Below, piece by piece: positions 36,653 to 48,533 of a stretch of DNA of 64,000 nucleotides. The stretch spans positions 1-64,000 of the forward strand of contig NZ_PDKB01000008.1 in NCBI RefSeq assembly GCF_003316695.1, written 5' to 3'. The position numbers were made by a program, and so were the translations under genes. Under the pieces are notes generated by a model that saw only the letters and a list, made by a program, of their open reading frames with translations, did no database searches and was not told where the DNA came from. This DNA comes from Aliarcobacter vitoriensis. Its GTDB lineage: Bacteria; Campylobacterota; Campylobacteria; Campylobacterales; Arcobacteraceae. Position 1 is the stretch's first letter; every line of letters starts with the position of its first letter.

Positions 36653-39006
36653 TAGTGTAATCCTTTAATATTAAGCAAGATATTTTCTAATCTTTTTATA
36701 TTTTTATGAATATTTATAGATAATTGAGCTCTGTTTTTATCATTTTCTTCAAATGATGATAGTTGATTTTGTAAACTTTGTTCTTCACTGTTTAATCTTT
36801 GTTCAAAAGCTTTTAAAGGTGCATTTAGAGTTGTAAAGAAGGTATCTATTAAAATAGAACTTACTTTATTGGCTTTTGTCTTAATGTCCTCTTCAATTGC
36901 ATAGAACTCATTTGTTATAATTTCTGTTAAAGCTCTATCAAGTTCATTCATCTTTCCATCTTTTGAATTTGATACGGCTTGGATTACTTGAGATACTAAT
37001 ACTTCATTATTTGAAGTCAAAAATCCAGATTTGAAATCATCTTGAAAAAATCCACGAGCATCAAAGTTATCATTTTTATGTCCTATTGCAAATCCTAAAT
37101 CATGATACTTTTGTTCACATTGTTCTCCAATTGTTTGAGATTTTTTTATAAATTTATATCTATAATCTCTTATTACATCAATAATTCCATCTTTTATTGC
37201 AGTTTCAACAATAACTTTTACTCTTGAATTTTCTGGTCGTTTTTTAGTTTTTTCTAAAGAGTACCTAACATCATTTACAACTCTTTGTTTGATAATATTT
37301 TGAAGTTCTGATAATTCACTTTTTAAAAAAGTTTCAAGAGAGTTTATATATGATTTTGCATCATTTTTATAATAATTTATATCTTCTGTCATTGAAGATA
37401 ACATTCTTTTATTTGCATCTTTCTTTTTATTGAAATCTAGGAGTTCTTTTTCTAATTCATCTTTTGATTTACTTAAAAGAGTTAGTTCATAATTATTTAA
37501 GCTTATTTGTTTATCTATGAGTCTGTTTAACTGTATTTTTGTAGATTGGATTACCAAATCTCCCTTTTGTGAAGAGTTACCAAATAAAGTATCCATTAAA
37601 TAATTTTCAATGTCCAAAATACCAGTATCTTCTAAAGTAAATCCAGCTTCAAGTGCTTCTTTTTCACGTCCAGTTCGATGTAATAACGCCATATACCCAG
37701 AAATAGGAACAAATTTAATTGTTTTTAAAATATGATCAAGTTGTGAGTCTTTATTTTGTGCTTTTAGTTGTTTTTCTATAGAACTTTTTGTATAGTTTAT
37801 AACTTCTTCGAGATTTTTTTTGCTTACAGTGTCGGCCCTTGTTATTACTACTAACAATTTTGAAATATTTTGATATAAAACAGCATCAATTATAAATTCA
37901 ATATCTTTTAAAGTTGCACTTTGAGATACATTCATTAAATGTAACATCATATCACACTTGCTAATGTAATCTTTTGTTATCTCTTCTCTTTGAATTACAG
38001 GGTCATCAAGTCCTGGTGTATCAACTATTTCTATACCATCGCTTAAAAAAGGAAGATTTGAACCTAATTCCACATATTTCACTAAATTACATTTCTTTTG
38101 GCTATGTTCTGCAGAAGTGTAAGAAGCTAAATTATTTATATCAACTTCATCAAATCTTGAATTAGGTTTTATATAATCATTTAGACTGTCTTTAAAAACT
38201 CTTTGAGTTTCATTTACAAACTCTTTCATACTTTCAAGTTGTTTTGCAGAATTTTCTATTTTTTCCCACTCTTTTGTGTTCCAGTAAAATACTTTTGCAT
38301 TTTCATTTATATTATGTTTTACTATAGTTAAATTGGCAGTTTCAGGAACAACAGCACTTCCTAAAATTTCTTTTCCCATTAAAGCATTTAACATTGTAGA
38401 TTTACCAGCATTCATAACACCAGTTATTCCAATAGAGAATTTTTGATTGCTTATATACTTATTTGTATTTTCAAGTTCATTCAAAACTTCTTTATTTGAG
38501 AGTTCATTTTTGAGTTCATTAATAATATTTTCAATTGAATTTCTTAAATCTTTAAATGAACTTTTATGATCATCATCTATTTTATGTAAATTTGTATTTA
38601 AATCATCAATTGAATTTTCTAATTCTTTATCATCAAATAAAGATATTAATTTAGAGTAATTTTCACTATTTAATATATTTTCATCTTTTAAATATTCAAA
38701 TGTTGAGTGAATAATGTTTATGAATTTTTTTGTTTTATTATTTAATATTATCTCTACAATATCATTTTGGATATGATGCAATTCAGTAATATTTGAGGGT
38801 GTTTTTATATCTATTTGTTGACACAATGTTTTAAATGATGTTAAGTTGATGTATTTATCATAATTTTTTCTATTAGCACTAATTATTAGTGCAAAAATAG
38901 TAAAACTGTTTTCATTTAAAACAGTATTTAAAGATTCAATATCTAAACTTTTTTCAAACGAAATACCATGGTATAGTAAAAAATAGTCACTTGCTAAACT
39001 CATCAT
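36652..39006 (-). CDS. Bacterial dynamin-like GTPase, first of a pair (DLP1-like)
   Basis: 784 aa. It has an N-terminal ~190-residue helical extension before the GTPase domain. Motifs: G1 GVMNAGKST near residue 199, G3 DTPGLDD near 322, and G4 TRAD near 381. The rest is predicted coiled coil and helical bundle. AGGAG precedes the start at ATGATG. A strong terminator sits only 14 bp upstream of the ATG, so expression depends on readthrough from frdCAB or an unseen promoter. Probable role: membrane remodelling or repair, inferred from the family. Confidence 0.85.
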   Translation of the reverse strand: MMSLASDYFLLYHGISFEKSLDIESLNTVLNENSFTIFALIISANRKNYDKYINLTSFKTLCQQIDIKTPSNITELHHIQNDIVEIILNNKTKKFINIIHSTFEYLKDENILNSENYSKLISLFDDKELENSIDDLNTNLHKIDDDHKSSFKDLRNSIENIINELKNELSNKEVLNELENTNKYISNQKFSIGITGVMNAGKSTMLNALMGKEILGSAVVPETANLTIVKHNINENAKVFYWNTKEWEKIENSAKQLESMKEFVNETQRVFKDSLNDYIKPNSRFDEVDINNLASYTSAEHSQKKCNLVKYVELGSNLPFLSDGIEIVDTPGLDDPVIQREEITKDYISKCDMMLHLMNVSQSATLKDIEFIIDAVLYQNISKLLVVITRADTVSKKNLEEVINYTKSSIEKQLKAQNKDSQLDHILKTIKFVPISGYMALLHRTGREKEALEAGFTLEDTGILDIENYLMDTLFGNSSQKGDLVIQSTKIQLNRLIDKQISLNNYELTLLSKSKDELEKELLDFNKKKDANKRMLSSMTEDINYYKNDAKSYINSLETFLKSELSELQNIIKQRVVNDVRYSLEKTKKRPENSRVKVIVETAIKDGIIDVIRDYRYKFIKKSQTIGEQCEQKYHDLGFAIGHKNDNFDARGFFQDDFKSGFLTSNNEVLVSQVIQAVSNSKDGKMNELDRALTEIITNEFYAIEEDIKTKANKVSSILIDTFFTTLNAPLKAFEQRLNSEEQSLQNQLSSFEENDKNRAQLSINIHKNIKRLENILLNIKGLH

Positions 39007-39019
39007 TTCTCCTAAATAA

Positions 39020-39060
39020 AAAAAGTTAAATATCTATAAATACATGATATTTAACTTTTT
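39020..39060 (-). terminator. 15-bp terminator between frdB and the dynamin genes
   Basis: AAAAAGTTAAATATC (39020-39034) and GATATTTAACTTTTT (39046-39060) pair perfectly over 15 bp with an 11-base loop, continuing into more T on the minus strand. It is within 14 bp of the dynamin start. Confidence 0.8.
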
Positions 39061-39070
39061 CTATTTTTTA

Positions 39071-39099
39071 TATTTATGAGAGATTTACTCTCATAAATA
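39071..39099. terminator. 12-bp hairpin directly after frdB
   Basis: TATTTATGAGAG (39071-39082) pairs perfectly with CTCTCATAAATA (39088-39099). There is no T-run after it on the minus strand, so it may act as an RNA-stabilising 3' hairpin rather than a terminator, in tandem with the next one. Confidence 0.6.
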
Positions 39100-39100
39100 A

Positions 39101-39832
39101 CTATCTAAGTGCTACTAATTTTCTTCTTAAGTAAGCAATTTTATTTTGTAATGGTAAGTGTTTTGGACAATGATCTTCACAAGCTAGTAAAGACATACAA
39201 CCAAAAATTCCATCATCATCTCCAATTAATTCATAGTAATCATCAGCTGTTCTACTATCATGTGGATCTATTTCAAATCTAGCAACTCTATTTAATCCAA
39301 CTGGACCAACAAAATTTGGTCTCATTAACATTGTTCCACAAGAAGCAACACAAATACCGCACTCAATACATCTATCAAGTTCAAATGTATCATTTGCAAC
39401 TTTTGGTTCAATTCTATCTTCTAATTTAGAGATGTCAACTTCATGATTTGAATGAACCCAAGATTCAACTCTTTTACTCATACCATCCATCCATTTACCA
39501 GTATTTACTGATAAATCTTTGATTAATTCAAAAGCAGGCATAGGCATTAATTGTAATTTTCCAGATGGGTAATTTGCAATTAAAGTTCTACAAGCAAGAG
39601 CTGGTTTTCCGTTTACCATCATTCCACAGCTACCACAAATACCTGCTCTACAAACAAAGTCAAAAGATAAATCTGGATCATGTCTTTCTCTAATTTGCAT
39701 CAAAGCTATAAAAAGAGTCATACCAGGAGTTTCTTCTAATTTATATTCAACAAAGTGAGGTTTTGAAACCTTACTTCTTGGATTAAATTTTAAAACTGAT
39801 ATTGTAATTTCTCTACCTTGTTTTGCACTCAT
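39101..39832 (-). CDS. frdB: Fumarate reductase iron-sulfur subunit
   Basis: 243 aa. The [2Fe-2S] motif [20 protein letters not shown] lies in the first half. [11 protein letters not shown] and [14 protein letters not shown] supply the [4Fe-4S] and [3Fe-4S] clusters. It wires FrdA to the membrane haems. It overlaps frdA by one base (39832). Order frdC-frdA-frdB is that of Wolinella and Campylobacter. Confidence 0.95.
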   Translation of the reverse strand: MSAKQGREITISVLKFNPRSKVSKPHFVEYKLEETPGMTLFIALMQIRERHDPDLSFDFVCRAGICGSCGMMVNGKPALACRTLIANYPSGKLQLMPMPAFELIKDLSVNTGKWMDGMSKRVESWVHSNHEVDISKLEDRIEPKVANDTFELDRCIECGICVASCGTMLMRPNFVGPVGLNRVARFEIDPHDSRTADDYYELIGDDDGIFGCMSLLACEDHCPKHLPLQNKIAYLRRKLVALR

Positions 39833-41817
39833 TATTTATCTCCTGCTCTTTCATTTTTCTCTTTATAGTTCATTGGTAAATCAAAAGGCATTAATGCATG
39901 TTGGATTTCATGTCTATTTTTTCCTTCATTTTGCATTTTTTCAGTTATTTCATCAACTTGAGCTTGTCTAATCGCAGATTCATCATGTTCTATAATCATT
40001 CCTTTTGCACCATATCCTCTAAATGCTGGAGGTAATTCCATAGTCATAATATCAAGTGGTTCATAAGTTATTTCTGGTTCAATAGCATCTTTTGAAGGCC
40101 AAGAAGTTAATGTTCTATTTAACCAGTTTGCATCATCTCTTTTTAAGAAATCTTCTCTATAATGCGCTCCTCTTGACTCTGTTCTATCTCTTGCTCCTTT
40201 TGCTACACAAAGTGCAACTTTAAGCATTTTTGGAACTCTATATGCTTCTTCAAGTTCTGGATTTCCAGATTTTTCTTTAGATTTTACATTTATTTGTTTA
40301 GTTTTTCTTAATAAGTCTTTTAACTCTTCAACAGCTTCAGTTAGTGGTTCTCCACTTCTAAATATACCAACTTTTTCATCCATTAGATTTTGCATTCTAT
40401 TTTTGATTCTAAAAATGTCTTCAGTACCGTTATAAGATAAAATTTCATCAAGATAAGCTTCTTGCTCATCTACAAATTTTTTAACTACAGCTGTAGGAAT
40501 TGTCACATCATTTGTTAAACAATAATCAGCAAAATAGTTACCAATAATCATACCAGCAACAACTGTTTCAGATACAGAGTTTCCTCCAAGTCTATTAAAT
40601 CCATGCATATCCCAACAAGCAGCTTCACCACAAGCAAATAATCCTGCTAATTTTTGAGATTCACCAGTTGGTTTTGTTCTAATTCCACCCATTGAGTAGT
40701 GTTGCATTGGTAAAACTGGAGCCCAACCCTTTGGACCTTCATCTGCTGGATCAATACCATTGAAGATTTGACAAATTTCTTGAACATCTCTTAAGTTTTT
40801 CTCAATATGTTCACGTCCTAGAATTGAAATATCTAGCCAAACGTGGTATCCATAAGGAGAAGGAACACCTTTTCCGTTTCTAATATGTTCAATCATTCTT
40901 CTTGAAACAACATCTCTTGATGCTAGTTCTTTTTTTTCTGGTTCATAATCAGGCATAAATCTATGACCATCAACATCTCTTAAAATTCCACCATCCCCTC
41001 TACAACCTTCTGTTAAAAGAATTCCAGATGGAACGATTGGTGTTGGGTGAAATTGTACTGCTTCCATATTTCCTAAAGTTGCAATTCCAGTTTCAATTGC
41101 AATTGCTGCTCCTGTACCTTCACAAATAACAGCATTTGTAGTTTGTTTAAATACTCTTCCATATCCACCAGTTGCGATACATGTACCTTTTGCAACATAA
41201 GCTTCTAACTCACCAGTAATTAAATCTCTTACAACTGCTCCATAACATCTATTATTTTCATGAATTAAACTTAAAGCTTCTTTTCTATCTCTTATATCAA
41301 CATTATGTTTTAAAGCTTCATTTGCAACACCAAATAGCATTGTATGACCTGTCGCATCTGCTGTATAACAAGTTCTCCATTTTTTAGTACCACCAAAATC
41401 TCTTGATGTTATTAGTCCATGTCTATCATCATCTTCAGTAATAGTTGTTTTCTTAGCATTTATAACTGCTTCTCTTGTTCCAGCTTCAACTCTTGACCAA
41501 GGAACCCCCCAAGCAGCTAATTCTCTAATAGCTTTTGGTGCAGTATGAACGAACATTCTAGCAACTTCTTGATCACATCCCCAGTCAGAACCTTTTACAG
41601 TATCGGCAAAGTGTAAATCTTCATTATCACCATCAGACATTTTTGAGTTACCTAAAGATGCTTGCATACCACCTTGTGCAGCAGCACTATGAGATCTTTT
41701 AACAGGAACCAAAGATAAAACTATTGTACTTAAACCTTTTTTTTGTGCAGCAACAGCAGCTCTAAGTCCTGCAAGTCCCCCACCAATAACTAATGCATCA
41801 CAGTAATTAATTTTCAT
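39832..41817 (-). CDS. frdA: Fumarate reductase flavoprotein subunit
   Basis: 661 aa, like the ~656-aa Wolinella enzyme. FAD-binding [14 protein letters not shown] is at the N-terminus. The covalent flavin His is in [11 protein letters not shown]. Active-site regions [17 protein letters not shown] and HYSMGGIRT follow. It reduces fumarate with electrons from menaquinol, and might also run as succinate dehydrogenase, since no sdh genes are in the window. Translationally coupled with frdC and frdB. Confidence 0.95.
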   Translation of the reverse strand: MKINYCDALVIGGGLAGLRAAVAAQKKGLSTIVLSLVPVKRSHSAAAQGGMQASLGNSKMSDGDNEDLHFADTVKGSDWGCDQEVARMFVHTAPKAIRELAAWGVPWSRVEAGTREAVINAKKTTITEDDDRHGLITSRDFGGTKKWRTCYTADATGHTMLFGVANEALKHNVDIRDRKEALSLIHENNRCYGAVVRDLITGELEAYVAKGTCIATGGYGRVFKQTTNAVICEGTGAAIAIETGIATLGNMEAVQFHPTPIVPSGILLTEGCRGDGGILRDVDGHRFMPDYEPEKKELASRDVVSRRMIEHIRNGKGVPSPYGYHVWLDISILGREHIEKNLRDVQEICQIFNGIDPADEGPKGWAPVLPMQHYSMGGIRTKPTGESQKLAGLFACGEAACWDMHGFNRLGGNSVSETVVAGMIIGNYFADYCLTNDVTIPTAVVKKFVDEQEAYLDEILSYNGTEDIFRIKNRMQNLMDEKVGIFRSGEPLTEAVEELKDLLRKTKQINVKSKEKSGNPELEEAYRVPKMLKVALCVAKGARDRTESRGAHYREDFLKRDDANWLNRTLTSWPSKDAIEPEITYEPLDIMTMELPPAFRGYGAKGMIIEHDESAIRQAQVDEITEKMQNEGKNRHEIQHALMPFDLPMNYKEKNERAGDK

Positions 41818-42626
41818 TATGCGATTCCTCCAACACTTTTAGTTTTTAATTCATAATTCATAATTTGTGCAGATGATGGCTTAAATGAATCTCTTGGAAT
41901 ATTATTTTTAGAGTTTTCATAACCTATTTTCATATATGCTGCAAGTGTTGCAAATCCTAAAACTAAGAAGAAAACAGTTAAAGCCCATTTAACTTTTTTA
42001 AGTGCTTTTCTAGTAGCTTTTGGATTATCTCCATCAAACCATCCCCACTTAACACAGAGTCTATATAAACCAATTGTTCCGTGGAATTCAACTGCTAATA
42101 ATAAAAGAATGTATAATGGCCACATATACTCTTCCCAAACTCTTGCACTACTTTCATATGGTCCAATTTGATCTGGATGAGTCATTATTATATAAATATG
42201 AATTGAACCCAAGAAGAACATTGCAAAACCAGTGAATGCTTGGATAAACCAAAGTTTTGTATCATCATGATTCATACTTTTAGAGTGAGTTTTAATTAAT
42301 TGGTATTGTCTAAAGTTACCAGGTAATTTTCTCATACCTAAAGCCGCATGTACTATAAATATCACAAAAATAACTAAAGCGGCAATTGATACTAAAAGTG
42401 GATTTCCACCTTCAAATATGAAGCTTCCTTCAAGTAATTTTGTAACTTGATACATAAAGTCATTTGACACTAGAATAGATGCAACTAGCATCATATGCGC
42501 CCACATAAATAAAGCTAAGAATCCACCTGTAAAACTTTGAATAAAATCAAGTTTAGCTGGGAGTCTGCTTTTCTTTCTTTCAACTGTTTTCCCTAAATAA
42601 CCTTCTATTAGGTCACTCATTTGCAA
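41817..42626 (-). CDS. frdC: Fumarate reductase di-haem cytochrome b subunit
   Basis: 269 aa, five membrane helices. The four haem-ligand histidines fall at exactly the Wolinella positions: His44, His93, His143 and His182. Glu66 (quinol site) and Glu180 (the E-pathway for transmembrane proton compensation) are also conserved at the same numbers. It is therefore a Wolinella-type menaquinol:fumarate reductase. First gene of the operon. Confidence 0.95.
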   Translation of the reverse strand: MQMSDLIEGYLGKTVERKKSRLPAKLDFIQSFTGGFLALFMWAHMMLVASILVSNDFMYQVTKLLEGSFIFEGGNPLLVSIAALVIFVIFIVHAALGMRKLPGNFRQYQLIKTHSKSMNHDDTKLWFIQAFTGFAMFFLGSIHIYIIMTHPDQIGPYESSARVWEEYMWPLYILLLLAVEFHGTIGLYRLCVKWGWFDGDNPKATRKALKKVKWALTVFFLVLGFATLAAYMKIGYENSKNNIPRDSFKPSSAQIMNYELKTKSVGGIA

Positions 42627-42744
42627 TCCTTTCTTTGAGATTTTAGATTTAGCTAAAATAATATCGAAATAATGGTTTAAAATTACTTCAAAGTATAGAT
42701 GTTTTTTTGATTTTATAGTTGAAATATTGTAGAAAAGTTACACT

Positions 42745-42769
42745 TAGCCCCTCTTCATTTAAGGGGCTA
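42745..42769 (-). terminator. Terminator at the end of the nuo operon
   Basis: TAGCCCCT (42745-42752) pairs with AGGGGCTA (42762-42769) around a 9-base loop, GC-rich for this DNA, followed on the minus strand by a moderately T-rich AGTGTAACTTTTCT. It is 40 bp past the nuoN stop and also separates nuo from the frd promoter region. Confidence 0.65.
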
Positions 42770-42808
42770 GATTAAACATAATTTTATTGTGTTACTATAT
42801 TTAACACT

Positions 42809-44326
42809 TTAGTTTATAAATAGAGATTTAACAGCTAATTGAGCAAAATTTATTAATGTATCAATATTTAATACTGGAATAAAGAATACAATAGCAGAAC
42901 CTATTCCTCCAATTACTGTTAAGATTGCTACAAAAAGTATCGCATAAGTTGATACTCTTTTATCATCAAAATCTTCATCTTTACAACCATCTTGTGGTGG
43001 ATAGAAATACATAACAGCGATAAGTCTTAAATAGTAATAAACTGAAATTATAGTAGCTAAAATAGCTAAAACAGATAAAGCTGTATAACCAGCTTTAATA
43101 GTTTCTGTAAATACATAAACTTTTCCTATAAATCCAATAGTTCCTGGAATCCCAGCTAAAGAAAGCATAAAAATTGTCATCATAGCAGCTAAAAATGGTC
43201 TTTGTTTTGCTAAACCTTTAAAGTCATCAAACGTAACTTTTACATTTGTTTCAGAGATAATATGTGAAGCTAATCCAAATGCTCCTAAAGCCGATACTAA
43301 ATATGCTATTAAATAGAACATTATAGAGTATGCAGCTTCAATATTTAGTATAGCTCCTCCTTGATACGTTAAAGCAATAAATGCTAAAAGTAAATATCCT
43401 GTATGAACTATTGAAGATGCAGCTAACATTCTTTTTACAATTTGTTGAGTAATAGCAAGCCACGTTCCAAAAATTAAAGTTAGTATAATTACAATTTGTA
43501 AAATTCCATCCCAGAAATCAATAATTGGTGCAGCATACTCTAATATAACTCTTAAGAAGAAAGAGAATATAGCAATCTTAAATGTAGATGCCATATATGC
43601 TGTAATAACCATCGGAGCACCTCTGTAAATATCAAGTACCCAAGATTGAAATGGAAATGCAGCAATTTTAAATAAAAATACAAAGAATACTAAAGTTAAG
43701 CCTATGTAAATAAGTGCTAAATCATTTGAACCATTTGAAATATAAGTATAAATATCAGCTAAATTTGTACTTGCTGTTGCACCATAAATTAAAACCATTC
43801 CAAGTAGATAAAATGCTCCAATAAATGAACCTAAAACTAAATATTTAAAAATAGCTTCAACTCTTTTTGAATCATCACTATTGTAACCAACCATAATATA
43901 AACACTAAAAGAAGCAATTTCTAAAGCAATAAATGCTGTTATTAATTCATTTGCTTGTGCCAAAATCATCATTCCAAATAGAGCAAATAATAAAATTGAG
44001 AAGAACTCACCTTTAAAATAACTTCTATGTTGTAAATAGTGTTCTCCAATTAAAAGAGTTAAAAGAGTTCCTAAAATAAGCAATATATTAAAGAAATTTG
44101 AAAAAGTATCAAATGTTAAAACATTAGTTAAAAAACTTTCATAAGGTTGAACTGAATACAGAGTATTTACATTTAATAATGCAAACATTAAAGCTAAAAC
44201 CAAAAAGATTGAAGATACAACAATATGACTTTTTACACTAACTTTTTCATACATACTCATAAATAGTAGAGTAATAGCTCCTACTAAAACCAACAAAGTT
44301 GGTATTAGGTATATAAATTGACTCAT
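42809..44326 (-). CDS. nuoN: NADH-quinone oxidoreductase subunit N
   Basis: 505 aa, about 14 membrane helices, antiporter-like. The family region [29 protein letters not shown], with Glu/Lys residues of the proton channel, is intact, as is the [17 protein letters not shown] loop. It pumps protons in the membrane arm. Last gene of the nuo operon, overlapping nuoM by 4 bp. Confidence 0.94.
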   Translation of the reverse strand: MSQFIYLIPTLLVLVGAITLLFMSMYEKVSVKSHIVVSSIFLVLALMFALLNVNTLYSVQPYESFLTNVLTFDTFSNFFNILLILGTLLTLLIGEHYLQHRSYFKGEFFSILLFALFGMMILAQANELITAFIALEIASFSVYIMVGYNSDDSKRVEAIFKYLVLGSFIGAFYLLGMVLIYGATASTNLADIYTYISNGSNDLALIYIGLTLVFFVFLFKIAAFPFQSWVLDIYRGAPMVITAYMASTFKIAIFSFFLRVILEYAAPIIDFWDGILQIVIILTLIFGTWLAITQQIVKRMLAASSIVHTGYLLLAFIALTYQGGAILNIEAAYSIMFYLIAYLVSALGAFGLASHIISETNVKVTFDDFKGLAKQRPFLAAMMTIFMLSLAGIPGTIGFIGKVYVFTETIKAGYTALSVLAILATIISVYYYLRLIAVMYFYPPQDGCKDEDFDDKRVSTYAILFVAILTVIGGIGSAIVFFIPVLNIDTLINFAQLAVKSLFIN

Positions 44327-45810
44327 CTTGTTGCTCCAATATGTAGAATGTCTTGTAAATAATGTGTTACTGTTGGTTCAAATTTATCTATGAATACTTC
44401 TGGATAAAATCCCATAACAAATACTAAAATTACCCAAGGAATAAGTCCCACAATCTCTTTGATTTTTAAATCTCTCATTTTAAGTTCTGTTGAACCTTCA
44501 GGTCTATCTTGTAAAATTGCTCTTTGAAACATCCAAAGCATATAAGAAGCTCCAATAATTACAGATAATGCGGCAATAATTCCTAAATAAATATTGAAAT
44601 TAAATACTCCAAAAATAATTAAAAGTTCAGATACGAAACCATTAGTTCCTGGTAATCCAACATTTGCAAATAACATAATTGCAAAAATAAATGTAAAAAT
44701 AGGGGCTTTTTTAGCAATTCCACCCAAATCTTTTATAGTTTTAAAACCTGTTTGTTCTTGCATTAATCCTACAAGTAAGAATAGTGCTCCAGTTGCTATT
44801 GCGTGAGCAATTATTAAATATAATGCTCCATTTATACCATAAGAATTTAATGAGAAAATACCAGCTGCTATAAAGCTAAGGTGTGAAGCTGAAGAATAAG
44901 CAAACATTCTTTTAATATCATCTTGCATAAGTGCTGCAATTCCAAAATAAACAAGTCCAAATAGACCAATTATCACAAACCAAGTTGCAAAATCTACATA
45001 AACTTCTGGAAATAGTGGAATTAAAAATCTAACAACGGCATAAATACCTAGTTTTGCCATAATTGAAGAAAGTATAAATACAGCACCTGTTGGAGCATTT
45101 TTATATGTTTCCATAATCCATGTATGAAGTGGAAATAGTGGAATTTTAATAGCAAATGCTGCTAAAAATGCTAAGAATAACCATACTTTTTCAGAATAAC
45201 CAATATTTGAAATAGTCATTAATTTATCATAAGCAAAAGACCAAACTCCAAATTCATTATGATAAGCAACACCTAAATAAAGTATTGCTACAAGCATAAG
45301 AAGTGAGCCAGCCATTGTATAAACAGTTACTTTTATTGTTGTAAATACTTTATTTCCAAATCCATATTGCCCAATGAGTAAGAACACTGGTAGAAGCATA
45401 ATTTCCCAGAAAAAATAGAAAAGTACAACATCTAAAGATAGTAAACTTCCAGTAACACCACTTTGAACTAAAAGCATATTTATCCAATAACCTTTAGTTT
45501 TTCCTTCCCATAAAAGAAGGTATGAAGTAGGGATTAATATAGCAATCATCATTAAGATTGTAAGAGAGAATCCATCAAGTCCTAAATAATAATTGATACC
45601 ATATGTTTCAATCCAAGCAACATTCGTAACAAATTGCATACTTGAACTTGGTTCAAATTCTATGTAAACTTTTAATACTAATGCTAATATAACTGTTGTT
45701 GTTAAAAAAGCAATATTTCTAATAGTATTAACATCTTTTGTAGTAATTAGTAAACCAAGTGCTACAACTGCTGGTAAAAATATAATAAATGAAAGAATAT
45801 CTGCACTCAT
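44323..45810 (-). CDS. nuoM: NADH-quinone oxidoreductase subunit M
   Basis: 495 aa, about 14 membrane helices. Motifs [20 protein letters not shown], carrying the key Glu, and [29 protein letters not shown] are those of NuoM. Proton-pumping subunit between L and N. Two bases separate its ATG from the nuoL stop (strand minus). Confidence 0.95.
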   Translation of the reverse strand: MSADILSFIIFLPAVVALGLLITTKDVNTIRNIAFLTTTVILALVLKVYIEFEPSSSMQFVTNVAWIETYGINYYLGLDGFSLTILMMIAILIPTSYLLLWEGKTKGYWINMLLVQSGVTGSLLSLDVVLFYFFWEIMLLPVFLLIGQYGFGNKVFTTIKVTVYTMAGSLLMLVAILYLGVAYHNEFGVWSFAYDKLMTISNIGYSEKVWLFLAFLAAFAIKIPLFPLHTWIMETYKNAPTGAVFILSSIMAKLGIYAVVRFLIPLFPEVYVDFATWFVIIGLFGLVYFGIAALMQDDIKRMFAYSSASHLSFIAAGIFSLNSYGINGALYLIIAHAIATGALFLLVGLMQEQTGFKTIKDLGGIAKKAPIFTFIFAIMLFANVGLPGTNGFVSELLIIFGVFNFNIYLGIIAALSVIIGASYMLWMFQRAILQDRPEGSTELKMRDLKIKEIVGLIPWVILVFVMGFYPEVFIDKFEPTVTHYLQDILHIGATR

Positions 45811-45811
45811 A

Positions 45812-47698
45812 TTACAACCCTAATGAAATATATAAATATACAAATATACAAGACATTCCAACTAGCATAAATGCTGCATAGAATCGTACATTTGCATTCT
45901 GAATTAATGCAACTTTTTTACCTATTTCAACAAAATTTGTTGAAGATTTCATAATAAAGCCATCAATTACCTTATCATCAAGAACTTTATCGATAAATTT
46001 CGAGATAGCTTTTGTTGATTTTACGAATAAGAAATCATAAAGTTCATCAACATAAAGTTTATTTCCTATGAATCCTGTTTCTAATTCTGGTTTTGATACA
46101 TCAAAATTTGCATATTTTTTATATGCAACAAAAATACCAGTTGCTGCGACAATTACTGATAATGCCATTAAAATGTATTCTGTACTATGAGAAAGAGTTA
46201 TCGTTTTTGACTGCAATTGTCCAAGCCAAGAATCAACTAAATGACTTCCTCCAAAAATTGCAGGGAAATTTAAAAAACCTGCACCAACTGCTCCAATAGC
46301 TAATATCAGAAGGGGTATAGTTATAGTTCTTGATGTGTAAACATAATCTTTTCTATGGTGATTTGGTGCAACGAAAACTATAAAATATAATCTAAACATA
46401 TAAAATGCTGTTAAAAATGCTGTAAATAGTGCAATACCGTAAATTAAATATTGACCTTCTTGGAATGCAGCTGCCAAAATTGTATCTTTTGAGAAGAATC
46501 CAGAAAATGGTGGAATTCCTGAAATTGCAATAACTCCAATTAAAAATGTAAATCCAATAATTGGTAAAGATGCTCTATGTTGGGCAATTTTGAATATATT
46601 TTGTTCGTGGTGAAGTGCTAATATAATTCCACCAGCGCCCATAAACAGCATAGCTTTAAAGAATGCGTGAGTAAAAACATGGAATAAGCCACTTGAATAG
46701 AAACCTAAACCAACAGCAATAAACATATATCCTAATTGACTCATAGTTGAATAAGCAAGAATTTTCTTAATATCAGTTTGCCTTGTTGCAATAATTGCAG
46801 CTAACAGTGCTGAAAATGCTCCAATGTATGCTATAAATATACCTATTTCTTCAATTCCTGAATACAAGAAATGAAATCTTGCTACCATATAAACCCCAGC
46901 AGTAACCATTGTTGCTGCGTGAATTAATGCTGAAATTGGAGTTGGACCTGCCATTGCATCTGGAAGCCAAGTATAAAGTGGAATTTGTGCTGATTTCCCC
47001 ATAGCTCCAACAAAAAGTAAGAAACCTGCAAGTAATAACCAACCATTTGTTGTATTTCCTAAGTTAGCTTCAATAGAAGAGAAAGATAAATCAACTTGTC
47101 CTAAAGCAAAGAATAATGTTGCTATTCCAAGTAAGAAACCAAAATCTCCAACCCTATTTACTATAAATGCTTTATTTGCTGCAACAACATTCTCTTTATG
47201 TCCATAATAAAATTTAATTAAAAGGTATGAACAAACTCCAACACCTTCCCAACCAATAAATAAAATGATAGGATTGTCTGCTAAAACTAAAATAAGCATT
47301 GAAGCTAAGAAAAGATTGAAGTATGCAAAAAACTTACCAAATCCTTCATCACCTTTCATATAACCAACAGCATAAATATGAATTAACCAACCAACAAATG
47401 TTACAAACATTGACATAAAAATAGATAAATTATCTCCTAAAAATGCCATATCAATATTTAGATTTGAAACATTTAGCCAAGTAAATAAGTGTTGCTTAAA
47501 TACTATTTTTTCTTCAATCATTCTTAAAAATAGACTTAAAGTAATCAAAAAAGATATTAATGGAGTTAAAGTACCTATGATTGCAAAATAGTTTTCACAA
47601 ATTTTTTTCTTTTTTATATTATAAAAATATAATGCACCATTTAAAATAGCACCTAAAAGTGGTGCTAAAATAATCCAAATTAGTAAATTTGTACTCAT
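45812..47698 (-). CDS. nuoL: NADH-quinone oxidoreductase subunit L
   Basis: 628 aa, about 16 membrane helices plus the lateral helix region. Motifs IILFIGWEGVGVCSYLLIKFYY and GKSAQIPLYTWLPDAMAGPTPISALIHAATMV are diagnostic. Distal proton pump of Complex I. It overlaps nuoK by 4 bp. Confidence 0.96.
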   Translation of the reverse strand: MSTNLLIWIILAPLLGAILNGALYFYNIKKKKICENYFAIIGTLTPLISFLITLSLFLRMIEEKIVFKQHLFTWLNVSNLNIDMAFLGDNLSIFMSMFVTFVGWLIHIYAVGYMKGDEGFGKFFAYFNLFLASMLILVLADNPIILFIGWEGVGVCSYLLIKFYYGHKENVVAANKAFIVNRVGDFGFLLGIATLFFALGQVDLSFSSIEANLGNTTNGWLLLAGFLLFVGAMGKSAQIPLYTWLPDAMAGPTPISALIHAATMVTAGVYMVARFHFLYSGIEEIGIFIAYIGAFSALLAAIIATRQTDIKKILAYSTMSQLGYMFIAVGLGFYSSGLFHVFTHAFFKAMLFMGAGGIILALHHEQNIFKIAQHRASLPIIGFTFLIGVIAISGIPPFSGFFSKDTILAAAFQEGQYLIYGIALFTAFLTAFYMFRLYFIVFVAPNHHRKDYVYTSRTITIPLLILAIGAVGAGFLNFPAIFGGSHLVDSWLGQLQSKTITLSHSTEYILMALSVIVAATGIFVAYKKYANFDVSKPELETGFIGNKLYVDELYDFLFVKSTKAISKFIDKVLDDKVIDGFIMKSSTNFVEIGKKVALIQNANVRFYAAFMLVGMSCIFVYLYISLGL

Positions 47699-48009
47699 TT
47701 ATTCTCTCCTTGTGAAAGAGATGTAAATAGATCTGTATCTAAAGATCTTTTTGATCTAAATAGCAAAATTATAACTGATAAAAATATTGCAGCTTCAGCA
47801 GCAGCAATTGATATAACCATGATTGTTATAATTTGTGGGTCAATATTAAAGTGATATCTTGCAAAAGTAACTAAAAATAGATTTATACCATTTAACATAA
47901 GTTCTATTGACATATAAATTACAAAGATATTTCTTCTAGCAATTACTCCAATTACTCCAATTGAAAATAATATCATAGCTACAACTGCATAAGAAGTAAG
48001 TGTTATCAT
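47695..48009 (-). CDS. nuoK: NADH-quinone oxidoreductase subunit K
   Basis: 104 aa, three helices. The conserved membrane glutamates are present (YMSIELMLNGINLFLV and AAAEAAIFLSVII). Coupled by overlap to nuoL and 2 bp from nuoJ. Confidence 0.95.
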   Translation of the reverse strand: MITLTSYAVVAMILFSIGVIGVIARRNIFVIYMSIELMLNGINLFLVTFARYHFNIDPQIITIMVISIAAAEAAIFLSVIILLFRSKRSLDTDLFTSLSQGENK

Positions 48010-48011
48010 TC

Positions 48012-48533
48012 TTAATCCTCCTGTGAAGTTATTTTAGATTTTCTTCTTTTTGCAAGAACAACAGAACCAACCAGTGCAATTAAAAGCAAAATTGATATCA
48101 ACTCAAAAGCCACAATCCAGTTATTATATAATTCTAAACCAACTGGTTTTATCTTTCCAAAATCACTTTCAATTGGTGACAAATCTTTTGTTGGAAGATT
48201 TGATACAGCTTTTAGAACCAATACATTTAAAGGAATCATCAAAATTGCTCCAAAAGCTATTAATTGATATTTTCTTGGCTCTTTTGGTAAATCTTCTTCT
48301 TTGATATTTAAAAACATTAAAATGAATAAAATCAAAGCCATAATAGCACCAGCATAAACAATAATTTGAACCATAAATAGTAAAGTTGCATTTAAAAGTG
48401 CAAACATACCAGCGACACTAAGCATTGTAATTAATAATCCTAATGCACTAAACATAGGGCTTTTATATACAAGCATAGCAATAGCACCAGTTATCGCAAA
48501 AAATGCTAAAGCAATAAATATTATATCAGCCAT
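48012..48533 (-). CDS. nuoJ: NADH-quinone oxidoreductase subunit J
   Basis: 173 aa, five membrane helices with the conserved VYAGAIMALILFILMFLN helix that carries the pi-bulge in NuoJ. Overlaps nuoI by one base. Confidence 0.93.
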   Translation of the reverse strand: MADIIFIALAFFAITGAIAMLVYKSPMFSALGLLITMLSVAGMFALLNATLLFMVQIIVYAGAIMALILFILMFLNIKEEDLPKEPRKYQLIAFGAILMIPLNVLVLKAVSNLPTKDLSPIESDFGKIKPVGLELYNNWIVAFELISILLLIALVGSVVLAKRRKSKITSQED

